DNA of 11,292 bases, from the NCBI GenBank assembly GCA_958447445.1, contig CAUDAE010000058.1, forward strand, positions 1 to 11,292, read 5' to 3'. The position numbers and the translations under genes are program-made. The notes beneath the pieces are model-generated. The model was not told where the DNA came from. It searched no databases and saw nothing but the letters and a program-made list of their open reading frames with translations. This stretch comes from an uncultured Collinsella sp. (lineage in GTDB: Bacteria; Actinomycetota; Coriobacteriia; Coriobacteriales; Coriobacteriaceae). Below are positions 6,078 to 11,292 of this stretch, piece by piece (position 1 is the first letter of the stretch; each line of letters begins with the position of its first letter).

Positions 6078-8759
6078 CTAGTTCCCGAGCAGGTCCTCGA
6101 TAAAGCCGGCGCGGTAGTTTTTGAAGATGACCTCGCCACCGTCTTGCGTGGCGTCCAGATCGACATCGCCCATGATGCCAAAATCGTGATCGCCATCCTC
6201 GTCGGCAAAGATCTGGTGCACGTGCCACACGTGCGCGGTCTTCTCGTCGGACTCGTCGATGGAAAACATTGCGGCGCTGCGGGCATCTCCGTCGGTGAGG
6301 ATCTCCTCGTGCTGCTCATGGTAAGCGTCGAGTGCTTTTTGCCAGCGGACCTCGCTCATACCCCAGTCCTCGTCGAGCTCGCCCAGGTCGCGAACGCGCT
6401 CGCGAGCGGCAAGGGTCACGCGGCGGAAGAGCGCATTGCGCACCAACAGCGTGCAGCCGCGGCGGTCCGCCACGACCTCGTCGATGCCCTGCGGCGGCGC
6501 AGCATCGAGGGCTGCCGGGTTGCCGGCGTTCTCCCACTCGTCCACCAGGCTCGAGTCGACCGAGCGCACCACAAAGCCCAGCCACGAGATAATGTCGCGC
6601 AGACGCTCGTCGCGCTTCTCGATGGGCACGGTGCGGTCGAGCGAACGGTAGGCCTCGGCTAGGTAGCGCAGCAGAATACCCTCGGAGCGGGCGATGCCAA
6701 GCTTTTGGATATAGCCCTTAAAATCGCTCGCGCTTTCCAGCATATCGCGCAGGACGCTCTTGGGAGAGAGCTGGTAGTCGTTGGCCCAGGGCACTTCCTG
6801 GCGGTACTTGTCAAAGGCGGCGTCGAGCAAATCCTCGAGCGGCTTTTCGTACGTGACGTCTTGAATGCGCTCCAGGCGTTCCTCATATTCGACGCCGTCG
6901 GCCTTCATTTCGGCCATCGCGCGGTCGCGTGCGGCGCGCTCCTGTGCGCGCAATACCTGCTTGGGGTCCTCGAGCGTAGCCTCGACCATCGAGATGAGGT
7001 CCATGGTATAGGTCTCACTCTCGGGATCGAGCAGCTCCAACGCGGCAAGCAAGAACGGCGAGAGCGGCTGGTCGAGCGCAAAGTCCTCGGGCAGATCGAC
7101 CGTCAGCGCATAGTCGATGTCTGGTGCGGCATCAGCCGGAGCGTCAGGTGCGGGCGGCACCTCGGTGCGAACGACGACGCCGGAATCGATGAGCGTGGCG
7201 AAGATCTCGTCGGCGCGAACCTCGAGCTTGGCCTTTTCCTCGGGGGTCTGCAGGCTCGTCTCGATGAGGTCGTGTACGCGGGCACGGGCGTCGCCGCCCT
7301 GCTCGACCACGTTAATCACCATGGAGTGCGTGATGCGCAGGCGCGGCTTGAGCGTTTCGGGCTGCGTCTCGATCAGGCGCTCAAAGGTCTGCTTGTTCCA
7401 GGTGACAAAGCCCTCGGGGGCCTTTTTCTTTTTAATCTTGCGGAGCTTCTTGGGGTCGTCGCCCGCCTTGGCCATGAGCTTGGCGTTCTCGATCTCGTGC
7501 TCCGGGGCTTCGGCGATGACCATGCCCTCGGTGTCAAAGCCCGAGCGGCCGGCGCGACCAGCAATCTGATGGAACTCGCGGGCGCGCAGACGACGCATCT
7601 TGTAACCGTCGAACTTGGTGAGCGCGGTGAGGACCACGGTGTGGATGGGCACGTTGATGCCGACGCCGAGTGTATCGGTGCCGCAAATGACGGGCAGTAG
7701 GCCCTGCTGTGCCAGGCGCTCGACCAGTAGGCGATAGCGCGGCAGCATACCGGCGTGGTGCACGCCGACGCCGCAGCTAAGCAAGCGCTTGAGGATCTTG
7801 CCGAAGGCCGTCGAGAAGCTCGTGCCCTTGGCCGCCTCCTTGATGGCCTCGCGCTGCTCCTTGCTGGCGATGCCAAAATTGGCGAGCGACTGTGCCGTCG
7901 CAAGGGCGGCATCCTGGCTAAAGTGCACGATGTAGAGCGGGGCCTCGCCGCGACGCATCGCGAGCTCGACCGTGCCCTCGAGCGAGGTCGTCACGTAGTC
8001 GTAGCTCAGCGGCACGGGGCGTGGGGCATCGACGACCAAGTCGCAGGTAGCACCGGTGTGTTCCTCGAGTGAGGCGGCGATGGCGGTGACATCGCCGAGC
8101 GTGGCGCTCATGAGCATGAATTGCGTGTGGGGCAGGGTGAGCAGCGGTACCTGCCATGCCCAACCGCGATCGGGGTCGGCAAAGTAATGGAACTCGTCCA
8201 TGGCAACGCAGCCCACGTCGGCGTCCTCGCCCTCGCGCAGTGCATCGTTGGCAAGGATTTCGGCCGTGCAGCAGATGACGGGCGCCTTGGTATTGATATG
8301 CGTGTCGCCGGTGATCATGCCGACGTTCTCGCGGCCGAGCACCTGCACCAGGTCGAAGAACTTTTCGCTGACCAGAGCCTTGATAGGAGCCGTGTAGTAG
8401 CAGCGCTTGCCCTGTGCCATGCCCATAAAGAGCATGCCTAGCGCGACGAGCGATTTACCCGATCCGGTCGGTGTTCCCAAAATGACATGGTCACCGGCGG
8501 CTAGATCCATGAGGGCCTCTTCCTGGTGGTCCCACAGCTCAATACCGCGATCGCTCGTCCATTCAAAGAAGCGCTCGAAGGCCTGATCGGGCGTGAGCCA
8601 CGGTTCGGGCTCGCTGCCGTCCTCGGGCTCCCACCAGGTGGGGGAGAGCGCGCCGAGCGAGCCGAATTCGGCTTCGGTTCCCGTGCCGCCCGAGAATGAG
8701 CTGGCGGCGCCGGCGCCGGAAACGGTGCTGGCGGCGGTATCTGTCGTGGTCTGTGCCAT
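6078..8759 (-). CDS. Ski2-like DEAD/DEAH-box helicase with DUF3516-type C-terminus
   Basis: An 893-residue superfamily 2 helicase. The N-terminus (1-40) is a low-complexity Ala/Ser/Thr/Gly stretch. Then come WDHQEEAL (76-83), Walker A GTPTGSGKS (95-103), motif Ia TAPIKAL (123-129), motif II DEFH (188-191), motif III SAT (218-220), HHAG (334-337), TDTLGVGINVP (361-371) and motif VI QIAGRAGRSG (398-407). The HHAG and GVGINVP motifs are of the Ski2/Mtr4 type, which points to RNA unwinding. A basic patch (KKLRKIKKKKAPEG, 437-450) leads into a long charged helical region that I recognise as the DUF3516-type domain of actinobacterial helicases. All catalytic motifs are intact. Only a weak purine-rich site (AGAGAAAG) precedes the ATG. 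RNA surveillance or ribosome-related work is the likely role, by analogy only. Confidence 0.9.
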   Translation of the reverse strand: MAQTTTDTAASTVSGAGAASSFSGGTGTEAEFGSLGALSPTWWEPEDGSEPEPWLTPDQAFERFFEWTSDRGIELWDHQEEALMDLAAGDHVILGTPTGSGKSLVALGMLFMGMAQGKRCYYTAPIKALVSEKFFDLVQVLGRENVGMITGDTHINTKAPVICCTAEILANDALREGEDADVGCVAMDEFHYFADPDRGWAWQVPLLTLPHTQFMLMSATLGDVTAIAASLEEHTGATCDLVVDAPRPVPLSYDYVTTSLEGTVELAMRRGEAPLYIVHFSQDAALATAQSLANFGIASKEQREAIKEAAKGTSFSTAFGKILKRLLSCGVGVHHAGMLPRYRLLVERLAQQGLLPVICGTDTLGVGINVPIHTVVLTALTKFDGYKMRRLRAREFHQIAGRAGRSGFDTEGMVIAEAPEHEIENAKLMAKAGDDPKKLRKIKKKKAPEGFVTWNKQTFERLIETQPETLKPRLRITHSMVINVVEQGGDARARVHDLIETSLQTPEEKAKLEVRADEIFATLIDSGVVVRTEVPPAPDAPADAAPDIDYALTVDLPEDFALDQPLSPFLLAALELLDPESETYTMDLISMVEATLEDPKQVLRAQERAARDRAMAEMKADGVEYEERLERIQDVTYEKPLEDLLDAAFDKYRQEVPWANDYQLSPKSVLRDMLESASDFKGYIQKLGIARSEGILLRYLAEAYRSLDRTVPIEKRDERLRDIISWLGFVVRSVDSSLVDEWENAGNPAALDAAPPQGIDEVVADRRGCTLLVRNALFRRVTLAARERVRDLGELDEDWGMSEVRWQKALDAYHEQHEEILTDGDARSAAMFSIDESDEKTAHVWHVHQIFADEDGDHDFGIMGDVDLDATQDGGEVIFKNYRAGFIEDLLGN

Positions 8760-8792
8760 GTGGTTGCTTTCTCTCGCGTTTGTCCGCCAACT

Positions 8793-8821
8793 ATTATGGC
8801 GTAGCGGCGGCGCGGGGTGCC
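8793..8821 (-). promoter_or_regulatory. Candidate helicase promoter
   Basis: On the - strand CATAAT (8798-8793; 5/6 match to the -10 consensus) lies about 30 nt before the helicase ATG, in otherwise very GC-rich DNA. The -35 is poor: TGGCAC or CTGGCA at 18-19 bp spacing. Placement fits a short leader. Confidence 0.35.
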
Positions 8822-8880
8822 AGCGCGCGAGAAAATGCAGGAAATGGGCGTTCTGCCCGGCCGTTAAATGTAGTCGCTAA

Positions 8881-9003
8881 CTAAGTGAGTAGACTTTTTG
8901 CGATATTGCGAGCACATAGCTTTTGCGCAAGGGTTCTACCTGCGGTTTTATGCTTCGCTATGCGGGTTGTGCTTGGCTATTGCAAAAAAGTCTACTCACT
9001 TAG
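8881..9003. repeat. 123-bp inverted-repeat element (MITE/REP-like candidate)
   Basis: The left end CTAAGTGAGTAGACTTTTT (8881-8899) is the exact reverse complement of the right end at 8985-9003. The symmetry continues inward with one indel and a few changes (GCGATA.. against GCAATA..) to AGCACA on both sides, giving about 38-nt imperfect arms. CATAGC/GCTATG in the centre adds a further pairing. The element sits between the helicase 5' end and the trmB 3' end, has no coding capacity, and its ends are sharply bounded. I see no target-site duplication. It could be a miniature mobile element, a folded RNA terminator for trmB, or a two-site operator. It accounts for most of the 309-bp gene-free gap (8760-9068); the rest holds the helicase leader and a GCGC-armed mini-hairpin near 9030. 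Confidence 0.6.
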
Positions 9004-9068
9004 GCTTGAGGGCCGTTCGCTGGCGCTTATTTGCGCTTGTTTGCTGACGCCGCGACCATCAGAAGCCC

Positions 9069-9908
9069 CTAGGACTCTTGCGGCAAACGCTTCTTGCCTT
9101 TGCGGGCGCGGTTTCTAAAGTTCTCGACGGCCTCTTCCATGCCCAGAGGTACATAGGTGAGCTCATCGAGGTTATCGGGCAGGTAGCAGGCAAGGCTCTG
9201 CTCCTGCACGCGGCCCGCTGTGAGCTGTTCGTCGGTTGGCTTTGCGCCGGGTGTGGCGCAAATGCCATAGACGGCGGCACCCATCTCGCGCGTGCGGCAT
9301 TCATATTCGGTCTCGGGGTGCTCGGGATGGTCGCGGCGTACGTCGTCACTTACCCAAAGCGTGTCGTAGCCTGCCGCGGCAAACTGCCCCAGGGCGTAGT
9401 CGCGCAATGGCTTGCTGTCGGTGCGCAGCGTGACGGTGGCGTTGACTGCAAAGAGCGGGCGGTAGAGCATCAAATGGTCGACATGGACGAGTCGTTTTTT
9501 GGCGTACTTAGCCTTGGGCTGCGGCGTGGGAAAGTTAATGGTGATGGCATCGAGCTCGCCTGCTGCAAACAGCTGCGGCAGCGATGCGGCGCCTCGGGGC
9601 AGGACGAGTGCGTTGATCAGTTCCTGCTCGTAGATTTTCTGCGCAGCATAGGCGATACAGATGGGCTCCTGGTCCATACCGATAAAGAGGGTGTCGGGCT
9701 CACGACGAGCGCGCTCGACCAGATAGGTGCCCTTGCCACAGCCAAGATCCAGGTGAAGGTGCTCGAAGGGCTTGCTGCCAACTAGCGCGCAAGCCTTGCG
9801 CCAATCTCCGGCATAGGCCTCGGGGTTCGTCTCAATCGCATCGGCGTAGCGCTCCAGGCGCTTTTCGAGCACAAAGTTCTTAGGCGTGCGAACGTGGACG
9901 GCTCCCAT
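9069..9908 (-). CDS. trmB: tRNA (guanine-N7)-methyltransferase TrmB-like, altered catalytic loop
   Basis: A 279-residue class I SAM methyltransferase of the TrmB family, which makes m7G46 in the tRNA variable loop. Motif I is LDLGCGKG (53-60), the acidic strand end is IGMD (76-79), the family loop is NFPTPQPKAKYAKKRL (125-140), TD is at 163-164 and the signature TEYE at 200-203. Compared with the usual NFPDPW..K..H..RR loop, the catalytic Asp (E. coli D144) is T128, Trp is Q130, His151 is Y135 and Arg154 is K138, while the TEYE T and E are kept. The protein runs about 60 residues past the normal end (from about 219), with a basic tail ARKGKKRL. AGGAG (9913-9917) sits 4 nt before the ATG. It could be a lineage variant of TrmB or a related enzyme with a shifted target. 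Confidence 0.82.
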   Translation of the reverse strand: MGAVHVRTPKNFVLEKRLERYADAIETNPEAYAGDWRKACALVGSKPFEHLHLDLGCGKGTYLVERARREPDTLFIGMDQEPICIAYAAQKIYEQELINALVLPRGAASLPQLFAAGELDAITINFPTPQPKAKYAKKRLVHVDHLMLYRPLFAVNATVTLRTDSKPLRDYALGQFAAAGYDTLWVSDDVRRDHPEHPETEYECRTREMGAAVYGICATPGAKPTDEQLTAGRVQEQSLACYLPDNLDELTYVPLGMEEAVENFRNRARKGKKRLPQES

Positions 9909-9930
9909 GAGGCTCCTTGGTCATAAGTGG

Positions 9931-9952
9931 GGAACGCATAGCTGCACGTTCC
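9931..9952. promoter_or_regulatory. Inverted repeat in the trmB leader
   Basis: GGAACG (9931-9936) and CGTTCC (9947-9952) form a perfect 6-bp dyad with a 10-nt spacer, 23 nt upstream of the trmB ATG. On the - strand TTGACG (9957-9952; 5/6 match to a -35) overlaps its edge, but no good -10 follows at the right spacing. It could be an operator or a leader hairpin. Function is not shown. Confidence 0.3.
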
Positions 9953-9966
9953 GTCAATGGGTTGAA

Positions 9967-9985
9967 AAAGGGTGGGCATAGTTTG
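9967..9985 (-). terminator. Weak terminator-like hairpin after the Trm9-like gene
   Basis: Read leftward, GGGCA-AACTA-TGCCC forms a 5-bp stem followed by ACCCTTTTTC. The stem is short and the T-run is offset by four bases, so read-through into trmB is likely. Confidence 0.3.
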
Positions 9986-10026
9986 CCCGAAAGATGCGGT
10001 GCGGCCCGGCGGCGCGTCGTCGATGC

Positions 10027-10899
10027 CTACAGGCGCTTGAGGATCACATAGCGGTTGAGCTCGCCGCTACGACCGTCGGCATGGAAGCGCTCAAGCTCGC
10101 GCACGGGGACCTCGCCGCTCTTGTAGAACGTACGGACGCCGCGCACCAGGTCGGTGATCTGCTGATCGTCAAAGTGATGACAATAGCGGTAGGCGTGGCG
10201 GTCGTTTTGCCAGCCAATGAGGTGGTCGCCGGCTTCAAACTGCGCGGAATCGTAACCCTCAAACGGCGGGGTGAGCTCGGCGCGGGCCTCGGCGCGAACG
10301 GCCTTGCGCGCCATGCGCTCGTCGTTCATAAACTCCCAAAAGCTGATGGCGATGATGCCGCCTGGGCGCGTCTGGCGCACCAGGGCGTCGAGCACGCGTA
10401 CGCGGTACTCGCACGACGGCACGTGGTGCATAAAGCCAAAGCAGACTGAGATGTCGGCGAGCGGGGCGTCGAAAAGCACGTCGGGTGTCTCGGCGGGGTT
10501 GAGCTTCATAAGGGCATCGAGCACGTCGAGTTCCTGGAAGTGCAGGTTGGGAATGCGCAGGGCGTGACCGTGCGCATCGATAGCCAAATCCTGACACGAG
10601 TCAACACCATAGAACTCAAACGGGCAGCTGGCATCTGCCGAGGGGTTTGCGCCGTCGACGCCCTTGGCGGCAAGTGCGCCGCCGGCGGCAAAATTCTCGA
10701 ATCGCATATTGCCGCAGGCAAGATCAAAGACGCGGACGGGATGCTCGATCGTGGCGACGTCGAGCTGCCCGAGCGCGATGTCCATGGTGCGCACCCAGCC
10801 GGGCCACGGGGCCTGGCGCGTATCGGAGAAGGAGGCGGAGTGCTCGCGATAGAACGTGTTATTGAGCTGGATGAGCGATGAGGCGAAATCGCGGTTCAC
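10027..10899 (-). CDS. Trm9/ALKBH8-like class I SAM methyltransferase
   Basis: From GTG 10899 this is a 290-residue class I SAM methyltransferase. The order is FYREHSASFSDTRQAPWPGW (16-35), motif I VFDLACGN (57-64), YGVD (97-100), the HH motif CFGFMHHV (153-160), RPGG (178-181), GDHLIGWQNDRHAYRYCHHF (224-243) and a C-terminal ELNRYVILKR. The N-terminal Phe-TR-PWP motif and the GD..I.W......RYCHHF block resemble Trm9/ALKBH8 enzymes, which methylate modified wobble uridines, so a tRNA substrate is a reasonable guess. The frame opens at ATG 10947, but that ATG has no ribosome site and overlaps a -10-like TAGTAT. GTG 10899 has GGAGGG 11 nt upstream and begins where the conserved-looking sequence starts. 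It lies 118 bp before trmB on the same strand. Exact function is unknown. Confidence 0.8.
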   Translation of the reverse strand: MNRDFASSLIQLNNTFYREHSASFSDTRQAPWPGWVRTMDIALGQLDVATIEHPVRVFDLACGNMRFENFAAGGALAAKGVDGANPSADASCPFEFYGVDSCQDLAIDAHGHALRIPNLHFQELDVLDALMKLNPAETPDVLFDAPLADISVCFGFMHHVPSCEYRVRVLDALVRQTRPGGIIAISFWEFMNDERMARKAVRAEARAELTPPFEGYDSAQFEAGDHLIGWQNDRHAYRYCHHFDDQQITDLVRGVRTFYKSGEVPVRELERFHADGRSGELNRYVILKRL

Positions 10900-10910
10900 G
10901 GCGCGGAACT

Positions 10911-10916
10911 CCCTCC
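10911..10916 (-). promoter_or_regulatory. Ribosome site deciding the GTG start at 10899
   Basis: On the - strand GGAGGG lies 11 nt before GTG 10899, a somewhat long spacing. The competing ATG at 10947 has no purine-rich site within 15 nt, so the GTG start is preferred. Confidence 0.5.
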
Positions 10917-10945
10917 GTTGGCGGTGCGGAATAAACAGTACGACC

Positions 10946-10975
10946 ATACTACCGTTAACGCAGCAACGGGGACAA
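10946..10975 (-). promoter_or_regulatory. Candidate promoter of the Trm9-like gene
   Basis: On the - strand TTGTCC (10975-10970; 4/6) is followed by 18 bp and TAGTAT (10951-10946; 4/6 with T1, A2 and T6 kept). Transcription would start near 10939, downstream of the ATG at 10947, which again favours GTG 10899. A perfect TTGACA also exists on this strand at 11048-11043, with CATATG 17 bp further on, as an alternative promoter. Confidence 0.4.
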
Positions 10976-11031
10976 CCAAGCTACGGGTCATTGCTTTGTT
11001 TGGACACATTTCCGCAGCTCATATGCACCCG

Positions 11032-11044
11032 CAACCGCCGGTTG
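11032..11044. promoter_or_regulatory. Perfect 13-bp palindrome in the divergent promoter region
   Basis: CAACCG-C-CGGTTG is a perfect dyad (6+1+6) about 120 nt upstream of the Xre regulator gene. It abuts TTGTCA on the + strand (11042-11047) and TTGACA on the - strand (11048-11043). Its size and symmetry fit a dimeric helix-turn-helix operator, and autoregulation by the divergent Xre protein is a reasonable guess. On the + strand an extended -10 (TGG-TATGCT, 11067-11075) lies downstream. Confidence 0.35.
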
Positions 11045-11166
11045 TCAAAAATCTCACTAGAATAGGTGGTATGCTTTTGGCGGTGGCGGATAGATTTTTA
11101 ACTGTGCAAGGCGCCTTAAGAACAAAAACGGTCCGGCGGCACGGCTGGCATCACATAGGAGGAACC

Positions 11167-11292
11167 ATGAATGTAGAAACTGCGCAGCGGCTCGCCGACC
11201 TTCGCCGCAGCAAGGGCTTTAGCCAAGAAGGGCTGGCGCGAAAGCTGGGGCTGTCGCGCCAGGCGGTCAGTAAATGGGAGCGTGCGGAGAGC
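11167..11292 (+). CDS. Xre-family helix-turn-helix regulator (3'-truncated by window edge)
   Basis: The first 42 codons of a DNA-binding regulator. The visible part is a typical HTH_3/Cro-C1 domain: RLADLRRSKGFSQEGLARKL (8-27), then GLSRQAVSKWER with the recognition helix at about 28-38. It has a perfect AGGAGG (11157-11162) 4 nt before the ATG. The domain sits at the extreme N-terminus. In Actinobacteria and Firmicutes such starts often lead into a membrane or sensor C-terminus, but that part is outside the window. It is divergent from the Trm9-like gene across 267 bp that contain a palindrome and promoter-like hexamers. Its targets are unknown. Confidence 0.9.
   Translation, partial: MNVETAQRLADLRRSKGFSQEGLARKLGLSRQAVSKWERAES

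Noticed and set aside
6012..6662. 216-codon + strand frame opposite the helicase 3' end
   Set aside because: It begins inside the terminator hairpin and is a shadow of the helicase C-terminus.
6705..7700. 331-codon + strand frame opposite the helicase
   Set aside because: Mirror frame of a high-GC gene; the opposite strand encodes intact helicase motifs.
9078..9785. 235-codon + strand frame opposite trmB
   Set aside because: Shadow frame; the - strand has the SAM motif, TEYE signature and a good ribosome site.
11042..11063. TTGTCA plus TAGAAT as a promoter for the Xre gene
   Set aside because: The hexamers match well (5/6 each) but are only 10 bp apart, too close for a standard promoter.

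Overview
This is a GC-rich bacterial chromosomal window that looks like the gut actinobacterial class Coriobacteriia, most likely Collinsella. The case for this is high GC with strong AGGAGG-type ribosome sites, long Asp/Glu/Ala-rich coding regions, DUF2130- and DUF3516-type proteins in housekeeping-like context, and an intergenic hairpin carrying GGGGACAGGCACC. I associate that motif from memory with repeated elements in this group. The taxonomic call is inference. No phage, insertion sequence, CRISPR array, tRNA or rRNA gene is visible.

Left part (1-2540): the 3' portion of an iron-containing alcohol dehydrogenase gene is followed 8 nt later by an ALDH3-like aldehyde dehydrogenase, forming a tightly coupled alcohol/aldehyde redox operon closed by a long hairpin. 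The next 423 bp (2541-2963) has no conventional gene but is highly structured. It holds a 27-codon hydrophobic ORF of the holin-like / type I toxin kind whose ribosome site lies inside a small hairpin. On the opposite strand are a promoter-like sequence and a terminator-like stem that would bracket an antisense RNA of about 95 nt covering the toxin 3' end. This is the most interesting candidate system in the window.

Middle (2964-5998), all on the + strand: a stand-alone HIRAN-domain protein, a 59-residue acidic/basic microprotein ending GLFGGLFG, a calcineurin-like metallophosphoesterase, a dyad element overlapping a canonical rho-independent terminator, and a long coiled-coil DUF2130 protein with a PD-(D/E)XK-like core. 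A terminator hairpin at 6018-6055 separates this gene from the convergent leftward genes.

Right part (6078-10899), all on the - strand: a large Ski2-like DEAD/DEAH helicase with a DUF3516-type C-terminal region, a 123-bp inverted-repeat element, a TrmB-like tRNA m7G methyltransferase with a changed catalytic loop and a C-terminal extension, and a Trm9/ALKBH8-like methyltransferase whose start is better placed at GTG 10899 than at the upstream ATG. At the right edge a divergent Xre-family regulator begins and runs out of the window. A perfect 13-bp palindrome lies in the region between these last two genes. The two methyltransferases, the helicase and DUF2130 suggest a nucleic-acid/RNA-processing neighbourhood, but apart from the ADH-ALDH pair and the HIRAN-microprotein pair there is little sign of shared transcription.
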